64,000 bases of DNA, taken from positions 124,001 through 188,000 of the forward strand of contig CALTBR010000003.1 in assembly GCA_943842425.1 (NCBI GenBank), read 5' to 3'. Both the position numbers and the translations under genes were made by a program. Under the pieces are notes generated by a model. The model worked only from the letters and a program-made list of their open reading frames with translations, made no database searches and was not told where the DNA came from. Numbering within the stretch: position 1 is the stretch's first letter; each line of letters opens with the position of its first letter. Shown piece by piece: positions 53,149-60,714 of this stretch. The DNA is from UBA974 sp002292405 (GTDB lineage Bacteria > Bacteroidota > Bacteroidia > Flavobacteriales_D > Sanyastnellaceae).

Positions 53149-53922
53149 TTATACCTTAACCTTTTTCCTTAGCCACTTGGCCCGAGTCCAAACTTCCTGG
53201 ACCATGATTTCCCATCCTGATAAAACATCTCGCTTCATCGATCTTTCTTCCTTGTAAAGCGATAGCGAGAAATCTCTACTGACTCCTCCAGTTGCAACTT
53301 CAGCAATAATCGCAGGAAAACAAGAGCACTCAGCACCTTTTTTCCAAAGCTTAAGTTGAAAGTGGTAATCTGACAATACACGAAACCTTAAATCATAGGT
53401 ATTGCTTTTAAAAATCTCTCGCGAATAAATAGCTCCCTGATGGTGTATTGTGTTTCTCCAAATCAGTTTGGAGTTCCAAACTGGTTTGTAATACTCTGGC
53501 ACTCCCGGTTCACGAGGAGCGAGTAAGTGAACTCCAAAGGCGAGCATTTTAGGGTCAGATTCTTCGAAAACACTCGTACTACCCTTAACCACTTCTAAGA
53601 TTTCCTCAACACCTTCCAAGACAGGTAAATCACCTGTTCCCATAAACCAAACCCAGTCACCATTTGCTAACTCTATGCCCTTATTCATAGCATGGTAAAT
53701 GCCTGTGTCGGGTTCAATTAAAATCTGATCTATATCTGAAGCGTTTGAATGAATCCACTCTGAACTGCCATCGGATGATGCGCCATCAACTACGATTAAC
53801 TCTAATCCTCTTCTACGTAAGGTTGAAAAGGCCTGAATTGTTTTCTGTAGTCCCTCAAGTTGATTGTAAGAGGGGATGATAACGCTGATGCTAGGCGTAT
53901 TTTTAGAGTACGCAGAATTCAT
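53149..53922 (-). CDS. GT2 family glycosyltransferase (WcaA-like)
   Basis: The 257-residue GT-A enzyme has 'PSISVIIPSYNQLEGLQKTI', the nucleotide-binding 'LELIVVDGASSDGSSEWI' and 'TGIYHAMNKGIELANGDWVWFMGTGD', where the DxD-like motif is replaced by GTGD. The C-terminal 'FRVLSDYHFQLKLWKKGA' is typical of WcaA/colanic-acid type transferases. The acceptor is unknown. The start overlaps the ftsE stop by four bases. Confidence 0.87.
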   Translation of the reverse strand: MNSAYSKNTPSISVIIPSYNQLEGLQKTIQAFSTLRRRGLELIVVDGASSDGSSEWIHSNASDIDQILIEPDTGIYHAMNKGIELANGDWVWFMGTGDLPVLEGVEEILEVVKGSTSVFEESDPKMLAFGVHLLAPREPGVPEYYKPVWNSKLIWRNTIHHQGAIYSREIFKSNTYDLRFRVLSDYHFQLKLWKKGAECSCFPAIIAEVATGGVSRDFSLSLYKEERSMKRDVLSGWEIMVQEVWTRAKWLRKKVKV

Positions 53923-54644
53923 TCAGCTTCATAAGTATTTTCAACGAGGAGTATCTTACCGTCTTCACATTTCAAGATTTTGCCAGGGAATTCTTTCATG
54001 GAGGCATGATCGTGGGTAGCCATAATAACACTGCAGCCAGAAGTTGTGAGTCCGTGCATAAGAGTTAGAATTTCTCTTGAGGTTTCTGGGTCGAGGTTGC
54101 CGGTGGGCTCGTCAGCAAGAACGAAATCGGGAGCGTTGAGTAAGGCGCGAGCTATGGCTACACGCTGTTGCTCTCCTCCGGAAAGTTCGTGTGGAAATTT
54201 GTAACCTTTGTTTGGTAGGCCAACTGTTTCAAGGACTTCGTCTATTCGGTTTTTCATTTCATTCTTCTTCATCCAACCGGTAGCTTTTAGCGCAAACTTC
54301 AAGTTGTCACTCACAGACCTATCTGTAAGTAATCCGAAATCTTGGAAGACGATCCCGAGTTTTCGACGCAGCTTGTGCACGTTTCTTCTGTTGAGAGTAG
54401 ACAAATTAGTATTACAGACTTCACCTGATCCGCTTGTGAGATTAAGATCTCCGTATAGAGCTCTTAAGAGACTGGACTTTCCACTTCCGGTCTTTCCTAT
54501 CAGATACAGGAACTCTCCACGGTCGACCTGAAGGTTAACCCCACTTAGAACTTGGTGTTCTTGATGATGAAGGGCGACATCTTTTAGGATGACCAAAGGA
54601 GAAGTGGACGCGTTCAAATCAGACATCTTAATCTCGTCTGTCAT
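53919..54644 (-). CDS. ftsE: FtsE-like ABC ATPase
   Basis: The 241-residue ATPase has Walker A 'GKTGSGKSSLLRALYG', signature 'HELSGGEQQRVAIARALL', Walker B 'FVLADEPTGNLDPETS' and H-loop 'VIMATHDHASM'. The overall match is to FtsE, which with FtsX controls peptidoglycan hydrolases at division. FtsX is not adjacent; in Bacteroidota the two genes are often apart. A LolD-like lipoprotein role is less likely but cannot be excluded. It lies one base after the M16 gene's stop region and is coupled to the GT2 gene. Confidence 0.85.
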   Translation of the reverse strand: MTDEIKMSDLNASTSPLVILKDVALHHQEHQVLSGVNLQVDRGEFLYLIGKTGSGKSSLLRALYGDLNLTSGSGEVCNTNLSTLNRRNVHKLRRKLGIVFQDFGLLTDRSVSDNLKFALKATGWMKKNEMKNRIDEVLETVGLPNKGYKFPHELSGGEQQRVAIARALLNAPDFVLADEPTGNLDPETSREILTLMHGLTTSGCSVIMATHDHASMKEFPGKILKCEDGKILLVENTYEAE

Positions 54645-54645
54645 C

Positions 54646-56748
54646 TTAGTCGAGGTTAAAGATTGAAGTATCGATTTCTGGGTTGATTGTGATTGAACCT
54701 AACCGAGTTGACATTTGTTCAGGTCCTACAAGAGTAATAACTTCAATAGGGAATGAAAGACCGTTTTCGTACTCGATGTATTTGTTGTATGTAGTAGTAA
54801 TGGTAGTAGGTCCGTCAGGTCCGTCGATTGTCGATTTAGAAAATGATAGAGTTTCTAAATTAAAGTCGAAATAGCAAGTCATGTTGATAGATTCATCAAG
54901 GGAGAATGAAATAACGTGGTATTTAACTCCATTAATTTCTTCTACGCCATGAAGATCTGTGGTTATGCCTTTTTCTGATGCGTGAAGCATAAATACGGGG
55001 TCGAGCTCTTCCCACTGAGAGCGAATAAGTTCTGGGCCATCGTATACGGATTTAGAGCCTATTTGCTCAGAGAAGCCACCTTTGTCAGTGACGACATTAA
55101 CCATGATGTCATATCCGCTCATACTCATCGCTGTCCTTGCGCCGCGCGCTTTTTTATCGTAATTATTTGTTTGAGAAAATTGGAGGTTCATGCCGCCAGG
55201 CATTTCCACAGATCCGTTGAGCTGAACACCCTTGAGCTTTGAGAATGCTTTTACCCCGCCTAGAGCATCGTAGTGGGCGGTGATAACACTATTTGCGGTA
55301 ACTCCTTCTGCTGCAGGAGATCTTTCTATTAAAGGGCGTCCGTATGCGTCGTACAGTTCGACTATTCCAGAAGTTGAGAATTGCTTTAGCGATTCTATGA
55401 TTGACGGGTTTCCTACACAAGAAATGTTTATTTGGTCTGGGTGGATGTATTTCTTAGCGACTCTAAAGACATCTTCAATTGTAATTTCTGAGAGTTTTTG
55501 AAGGTAGGTAGAGTAATAGTCCTCAGGAAGTTTGTAGCGTTTTATATTCAGAGCAAACCATGCTGCCGTATTGGGGTTTTCTAACGTGCGTGCGAAACTG
55601 CCGCTCATGTAGTTTTTAGTTAAAGCTAGAGACGCACTGTCTACAAGTTCTATAGTGATTCGTTTGATTTCGTAAAGTAATTCCACGATTGCGCTATCAG
55701 TGACTTCATTTCTTACATCGGCGTAAGCTGTAAACGTACCTACAAGTGGATCAGTTGAGAAGCTTGAGCGAGCGCCATAAGTGAAGGCTTTATCTTCTCT
55801 TAGGTTCTGCATTAGTCTTCCCGAGAAAGCTCCTCCTCCAAGGATGCTATTCATCACAGATGCTGCTATAGCATCTTTATGTCCTGGAGGCATGTTTATG
55901 ATGTGGGTGACCTTTATAGAGGTTTGGACTGCCCCTTCTACAGGAGCAAGGCAGACGCGAATATCCTTAGGTCTATCAGGTGAGTCCCAACGTTTATAAG
56001 GTATGACGGCTCTTTCCCAATTGCCGAAATACTTGTTCGCTTTTTCTAAAGCGATGCTTGAATCAATGTCACCTACGACAACTAAATAAGCATTGTTAGG
56101 GTGGAAATACGTGCTGTGGTATTCTTGAAAATCCTCTCGGGTGATGGAGCCTAAGGTCTCAGCCGTGGTTATCTCTCCATAAGGGTGGTTGTTTGTGAAG
56201 TTAATTGTTCGAGTAAGGGCGTCAGAGATCTCCGAAGGCGAACTTTCAGAAGCGAGTAGTCCTGAAAGAGCTTGTGTCCTCAAGCGCTCCAATTCGCTTT
56301 CTGGAAAAGAAGGGCTAAGAATAACTTCAGCCATTAAGCTGAGGAATTTATCTGTATGTTTTGTCAGAGAAGAGCCACGTATTCCTTTAGCGCTAGTGCT
56401 TAAAGATGCACCTATAAAATCCACAGCTTCGTCAAATTCTGCTTTAGATTTTAAAGAAGTTCCAGATTGCATAAGGTCTCCGAAAAGATCTATCATTCCG
56501 GCTTTAGGGCCCTCGAATACTGGCTTATGTTCAAGCGATAAAGTCCAACTAACTTTAGGCTGTCTATGATTTTCTACAACAATAAGTCGGATTCCATTTG
56601 TTAGCTTAAACATGGTCGATTCACCAAGTTCAATAGTGGGAGCTGGGCCAGCTTCTGGAGCGTGGCTTCTATCGACTTGGGCGAGAGTTGTAGTAGAAGC
56701 AATAGCGAATGATAAGGCTGTTACGAATATGTTTTTTAAAGTCTTCAT
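54646..56748 (-). CDS. Inactive M16-family peptidase subunit with extra C-terminal domain
   Basis: The 700-residue protein has a signal peptide (about 1-24, 'STTLAQ') and two M16 domains. Where the zinc motif HxxEH should be, it has 'GMIDLFGDLMQSGT', so catalysis is lost. Substrate-handling segments remain ('GGAFSGRLMQNLREDKAFTYGARSSFS'). From about residue 500 an added beta-rich domain ('ITAHYDALGGVKAFSKLKGVQLNGSVEM') resembles LolA/outer-membrane lipoprotein-sorting-like folds. It is the likely partner of the active M16 protein encoded 21 bases upstream, as in paired periplasmic processing peptidases. Confidence 0.86.
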   Translation of the reverse strand: MKTLKNIFVTALSFAIASTTTLAQVDRSHAPEAGPAPTIELGESTMFKLTNGIRLIVVENHRQPKVSWTLSLEHKPVFEGPKAGMIDLFGDLMQSGTSLKSKAEFDEAVDFIGASLSTSAKGIRGSSLTKHTDKFLSLMAEVILSPSFPESELERLRTQALSGLLASESSPSEISDALTRTINFTNNHPYGEITTAETLGSITREDFQEYHSTYFHPNNAYLVVVGDIDSSIALEKANKYFGNWERAVIPYKRWDSPDRPKDIRVCLAPVEGAVQTSIKVTHIINMPPGHKDAIAASVMNSILGGGAFSGRLMQNLREDKAFTYGARSSFSTDPLVGTFTAYADVRNEVTDSAIVELLYEIKRITIELVDSASLALTKNYMSGSFARTLENPNTAAWFALNIKRYKLPEDYYSTYLQKLSEITIEDVFRVAKKYIHPDQINISCVGNPSIIESLKQFSTSGIVELYDAYGRPLIERSPAAEGVTANSVITAHYDALGGVKAFSKLKGVQLNGSVEMPGGMNLQFSQTNNYDKKARGARTAMSMSGYDIMVNVVTDKGGFSEQIGSKSVYDGPELIRSQWEELDPVFMLHASEKGITTDLHGVEEINGVKYHVISFSLDESINMTCYFDFNLETLSFSKSTIDGPDGPTTITTTYNKYIEYENGLSFPIEVITLVGPEQMSTRLGSITINPEIDTSIFNLD

Positions 56749-56769
56749 TTTCTTAGTATATCTTCGAAC

Positions 56770-58101
56770 TTAGTTTTTGTTATTGTCGTCCTGGAAAAGG
56801 AAATAGATGGTGGCGCGGGCATCCGGTTTGTAGTATGTTTTTGCAGCTTGACGAATGTCTTCAGGGGTGACAGCTAAGTATCGATCTATTTCGGTGTTTA
56901 TGAGATTCGCATCCCCGAAGTAAGTGTGATAGTTTGCAAGCTCCTCTGCGATTCCCGCCATTGTAGAATTTGATGAGACGAACTGAGTCTCGATTTGGTT
57001 TTTAAGTTTCTGGAGTTCTCGATCGGAAATAAGGTCTTCCTTCATATTCTCAATCTCCTCATTCATAGCTTCTTCAACCTCTAATGGCTCTACTCCCATA
57101 TTCACCATTGCAAACGCAAATGTTACTCCTGGATCTTCTAAACCAAAGCTGAATGCACCACAATAAAGAGCCAATTGCTTCTCATCGACAACAGCTTTAT
57201 TGAGTCTGCTAGAAGAACCACCTGAGAGAACTTGATTAAGTAAATCTACGGCGTAGTAGTCTGGGGTGCCTTGAGCTGGGATGGGGTAGGCTTGGATAAC
57301 TACTGGCAGACGATCTTTTCCATAAACGATGCTTCTGCGCTCCTCTGTTCTTAGGGGTTCTATCTCAGTAGGGCGTGGAATAGATTTCTTGCCCTTTGGA
57401 ATTCCAGAGAAGTATTTACTTACAAGAGCCTTAGTTTCATCTGTATTAAGATCACCAGCGATACTTAGTGTGGCATTATTAGGCACATAGAATGTATCGT
57501 AAAAATCCATAAAATCCTCGTGAGTAGCAGCGTCTAAGTGGTCCATAGATCCAATTGGAGTCCACTGATATGGGTGTACGTCATAGCAGGCGTCCATCGT
57601 TTCAGCGATCATTGAGCCATAGGGTTGGTTATCCACTCTTTGACGTTTTTCTTCTTTAACCACTTCATTTTGAGTATCGATCCCTATCTGCTGAATCTTC
57701 GCGTGAAGCATTCTTTCAGATTCTAACCAAAGCCCCAGTTCGAGTTGATTAGATGGAAGCAACTCGTAATAAAATGTACGGTCTTGTGAAGTGTTCGCGT
57801 TAAGTACTCCACCAGCATTTTCTACATAGTGGTCGAATTCACCTCGTTCTATGTTTTCTGAACCTTCAAAAAGAAGATGCTCGAAAAAATGAGCCATTCC
57901 AGTTTTCGAAGGATCTTCATTTTTAGATCCTACATGATACATTACTGTTACAGCAACGATGGGAGTTGAATGATCCTCATGAAGAATGACATGGAGACCG
58001 TTATCGAGATCGAATTCGGTGAAGTCGATGGAGCTAGCAGTTTGACCTAAAAGAATAGGCTGTAAGGCCAAAAATGCTAAACAAGTGAGCAAAAATTTCA
58101 T
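56770..58101 (-). CDS. Active M16 zinc metallopeptidase
   Basis: The protein of about 443 residues has a signal peptide (starting MKFLLTCLAF, ending 'LLGQ') and the inverted zinc motif HxxEH in 'GMAHFFEHLLFEGSENI', with the downstream Glu ligand in the following helix. A second M16 domain (from about 190) has 'GDLNTDETKALVSKYFSG' and 'LSGGSSSRLNKAVVDEKQLA'. It degrades peptides in the periplasm with the inactive subunit. The ATG at 58101 is preferred to an upstream start at 58131 because it begins the signal peptide. Confidence 0.9.
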   Translation of the reverse strand: MKFLLTCLAFLALQPILLGQTASSIDFTEFDLDNGLHVILHEDHSTPIVAVTVMYHVGSKNEDPSKTGMAHFFEHLLFEGSENIERGEFDHYVENAGGVLNANTSQDRTFYYELLPSNQLELGLWLESERMLHAKIQQIGIDTQNEVVKEEKRQRVDNQPYGSMIAETMDACYDVHPYQWTPIGSMDHLDAATHEDFMDFYDTFYVPNNATLSIAGDLNTDETKALVSKYFSGIPKGKKSIPRPTEIEPLRTEERRSIVYGKDRLPVVIQAYPIPAQGTPDYYAVDLLNQVLSGGSSSRLNKAVVDEKQLALYCGAFSFGLEDPGVTFAFAMVNMGVEPLEVEEAMNEEIENMKEDLISDRELQKLKNQIETQFVSSNSTMAGIAEELANYHTYFGDANLINTEIDRYLAVTPEDIRQAAKTYYKPDARATIYFLFQDDNNKN

Positions 58102-58149
58102 GTATATAACTGTTGAATAATAGTGAGCCAAGTTAACACGAACCGGCGG

Positions 58150-58157
58150 TATCTTGC
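58150..58157 (+). promoter_or_regulatory. -7 element of hutH
   Basis: TATCTTGC ends four bases before the ATG at 58162. It supports this start over the GTG at 58123. Confidence 0.4.
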
Positions 58158-58161
58158 GGAT

Positions 58162-59700
58162 ATGAAAGCGGATAATTTTATGGTGGATTCCGAGTGGTGG
58201 ACGCTAGAAGATGTATATGATCGTTTGCCTAATTCCGATTCAGGTGAATTCATATCTGATATGTCACCTGATGTAAGGGAACGAGTGGAAAAATGTCATG
58301 CATATTTAGCGGATAAAATTTTAAAAAAAAACGTCACTGTATATGGTGTGAATACGGGATTTGGGTCACTTGCTAATACTCGTATTCCAAAAGATAAACT
58401 TTCGGAACTGCAGTATAAAATTCTCATTTCCCATGCTTGTGGAGTAGGTGAAGATGTACCTGATTTTATCGTGAGGATGATGCTTCTTCTTAAAGCCAAA
58501 GCTTTAGGTCAAGGTCATTCCGCGGTCAATCCACGAACTGTTGAAAGGCTGTTAGATTTTCTTGACAGTGATGTTATTCCAGTCGTTCCATGCCAGGGTT
58601 CGCTGGGTGCTTCTGGTGACCTAGCTCCACTTTCTCACCTTGTGATTCCTCTGATAGGAGAGGGAGAGGTGAGTATTCGTGGTGGAGAACCAGTTCATGC
58701 ATCAGAAGCCTTAAAAGAATTCGGCTGGAAGAAATTACTTCTTGGGCCTAAAGAAGGTCTTGCGCTTATTAATGGAACTCAACTTATGCTCAGCTATGGT
58801 GTGGCTTCTATGTTGCGTATAGATAATCTTATGGAATGGGCTAATGCAATTGGAGCTTGGTCTTTAGAGTCCTGGAGTGGACTAGAATCGCCATTTGACC
58901 ACGATCTTCACAGAGTCAGAAATCAGGAGGGAGCTATGGATGTCGCTGCTTCAGTAAGAGATTGGATAGACGGTTCTGAAAAAATGAAATCTCTTAGAAC
59001 TCAAGTTCAAGATCCATATTCTTTCAGATGCATCCCTCAAGTTCATGGAGCTTCCTTTGATGTTTTTATAGAGGCAAGAAATTTATTCGAGAATGAGGTT
59101 AATGCCGTAACAGATAACCCACTTGTTTTCCCTGATGAAGACAAGGTTGTTTCTGGTGGAAATTTTCATGGTCAACCTTTGGCGCTTACCATTGACAGAC
59201 TTACGCTTGCCGTTCATGAGTTGGCTTCTATTTCAGAACGCAGGGTTTTCAAGCTTATGAGTGGTACGCGTAATCTGCCAGCTTTTCTTGCAAAAGATCC
59301 CGGCCTGAACTCTGGCTTTATGATCGTCCAATACACTGCGGCCAGCCTTGTTTCGCTCAACAAACAACTCACTACTCCTAGTTCGGCTGATAACGCAGAT
59401 AGTTCTAACGGGCAAGAGGATCACGTAAGTATGGGGGCAAATGCGGCGCTTAAACTTTGGCAAGTCATTGAACAAGCTGAGCAGGTTCTTGCTATCGAGG
59501 CACTTTGTGCAGCTCAGGCTTCTGACTTAGGTCATCTTGCAGGCCTAGGTAAAATGTCTCCGAAGCTTCAGAAGCTTCAAGATGCCTTTAGAGCTGAGAT
59601 ACCTTTCTTAGAAGAGGATTCCTATATGTCTCCATTTATTGAAAGCGCACACGAATTCATCGCATTAAACTCACCTGTAGAACTTTCTTCATGCCATTAA
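58162..59700 (+). CDS. hutH: Histidine ammonia-lyase
   Basis: The protein of about 512 residues has the MIO-forming Ala-Ser-Gly at residues 150-152 ('CQGSLGASGDLAPLSHL'). Also present are 'YGVNTGFGSLANT' near 61, 'EGLALINGTQLM' and 'SSNGQEDHVSMGANAA'. It deaminates histidine to urocanate, the first step of histidine breakdown. It could be another aromatic amino-acid lyase of the same fold, but His-type residues around the MIO segment favour HutH. No other hut gene is nearby. A GTG at 58123 would extend it by 13 residues. Confidence 0.88.
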   Translation: MKADNFMVDSEWWTLEDVYDRLPNSDSGEFISDMSPDVRERVEKCHAYLADKILKKNVTVYGVNTGFGSLANTRIPKDKLSELQYKILISHACGVGEDVPDFIVRMMLLLKAKALGQGHSAVNPRTVERLLDFLDSDVIPVVPCQGSLGASGDLAPLSHLVIPLIGEGEVSIRGGEPVHASEALKEFGWKKLLLGPKEGLALINGTQLMLSYGVASMLRIDNLMEWANAIGAWSLESWSGLESPFDHDLHRVRNQEGAMDVAASVRDWIDGSEKMKSLRTQVQDPYSFRCIPQVHGASFDVFIEARNLFENEVNAVTDNPLVFPDEDKVVSGGNFHGQPLALTIDRLTLAVHELASISERRVFKLMSGTRNLPAFLAKDPGLNSGFMIVQYTAASLVSLNKQLTTPSSADNADSSNGQEDHVSMGANAALKLWQVIEQAEQVLAIEALCAAQASDLGHLAGLGKMSPKLQKLQDAFRAEIPFLEEDSYMSPFIESAHEFIALNSPVELSSCH

Positions 59701-60461
59701 TTGAAGATATGGAGCGCACAGGTGGCTGGCTTTTCCGCTGGCGCAGCTTCCTCCCAGTTTTCCTCGTTCCGATTGCGTTGTACGTAGCTTACGTTGATGA
59801 CAATTTGCCTGCTTTTAACGATCTTCGTTGGTTAGCAACCTGCGTTGGAGTTGGTTTTTTAGGATTAGTCATACGCGCTTTTACCATAGCCTACATACCT
59901 AAGGGTACTTCAGGACGCAACACATCGGAAGGTCAAGTAGCTCTCACCCTTAATTCAAAGGGAATGTACGGCTATATGCGTCACCCACTTTATACTGGGA
60001 ATTATTTTATGTGGCTGGGAATAGTTATGCTTACAGGCAATTTATTTTTTACAATAGCAGTTTCTGTTGCTTTCTGGGTGTACTATACTCTGATTGCCAT
60101 GACTGAGGAAAAATATTTAAGGAGCAAATTTGGTCAAGAGTATTTAGATTGGGCTTCGGGCACTCCTGCCTTTCTCCCTCGAACTCTAAAGTGGAACCCT
60201 CCGGGTGTATTCTTCTCTTTCAGAAATGTTCTTAAGCGCGAATACAATGGAGCTTATGCTATGATTATTTCTTTCTCTGCGATTGATTTTGCACACTCTT
60301 TAAGAGAAGGTTATTCTTCTGAACTACATTTGAAAGAAGTCCTCATGCTCAGCCCATTTATGATGTATCTACTTCTCGTTAGTACTTGTGCATTCCTTGG
60401 ATTGCGTTTTATTAAAAAACGCACCAAATTGTTAGATGTTGAAGGACGAGAATACACTTAG
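59691..60461 (+). CDS. Isoprenylcysteine carboxyl methyltransferase-like membrane protein
   Basis: The 256-residue protein has about six hydrophobic segments and the ICMT/PEMT motif 'YGYMRHPLYTGNYFMWLG', followed by 'EEKYLRSKFGQEYLDWASGTPAFLP'. These bind S-adenosylmethionine. In bacteria the substrates of such enzymes are mostly unknown; lipids or small phenols are possible. The ATG at 59691 lies 10 bases inside the hutH end. Confidence 0.8.
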   Translation: MPLIEDMERTGGWLFRWRSFLPVFLVPIALYVAYVDDNLPAFNDLRWLATCVGVGFLGLVIRAFTIAYIPKGTSGRNTSEGQVALTLNSKGMYGYMRHPLYTGNYFMWLGIVMLTGNLFFTIAVSVAFWVYYTLIAMTEEKYLRSKFGQEYLDWASGTPAFLPRTLKWNPPGVFFSFRNVLKREYNGAYAMIISFSAIDFAHSLREGYSSELHLKEVLMLSPFMMYLLLVSTCAFLGLRFIKKRTKLLDVEGREYT

Positions 60462-60488
60462 GGAAAACTACTTTTTAAAGGCAACAAA

Positions 60489-60507
60489 ACACTCGCTTTT
60501 TGAGTGT
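60489..60507. terminator. Weak stem-loop, possible terminator
   Basis: ACACTC / GAGTGT with a 7-base loop; a short T run lies on either side. It sits between two convergent genes. The 6-bp stem is weak. Confidence 0.3.
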
Positions 60508-60533
60508 CAATTTTCACATCCTTTAGGTTACAG

Positions 60534-60629
60534 CTACTTTTCGTATGCGTCTAGGTAATATTCCTGCACATGCGTGGCCTATTTTCTACTTGCTCCAGTA
60601 ATCCAGACAGTGCCAGGTGTTGTATTCAT
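60534..60629 (-). pseudogene. Possible remnant of a short-chain dehydrogenase gene
   Basis: On the minus strand an ATG at 60629 reads MNTTPGTVWITGASRK and then a TAG. 'TVWITGAS' is the typical first strand and start of the NAD-binding loop of short-chain dehydrogenases (TGxxxGxG). The frame goes on for 14 more codons after the TAG. The rest of the gene is missing, so this is probably a deletion remnant between gyrB and the ICMT gene. The evidence is short and chance is possible. Confidence 0.4.
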
Positions 60630-60714
60630 TTGTAAACTCTTATTTTACGTTACCTATGATTCTGCCTTAGCCATTGCACCTAGGTTCATTCATGGCAATC
60701 TCTAGGCTTCGCTT

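Noticed and set aside
60462..60714. Possible tRNA or structural RNA in the largest gap
   Set aside because: No cloverleaf, CCA end or known RNA core could be recognised. Only a weak hairpin and the possible SDR remnant were found.
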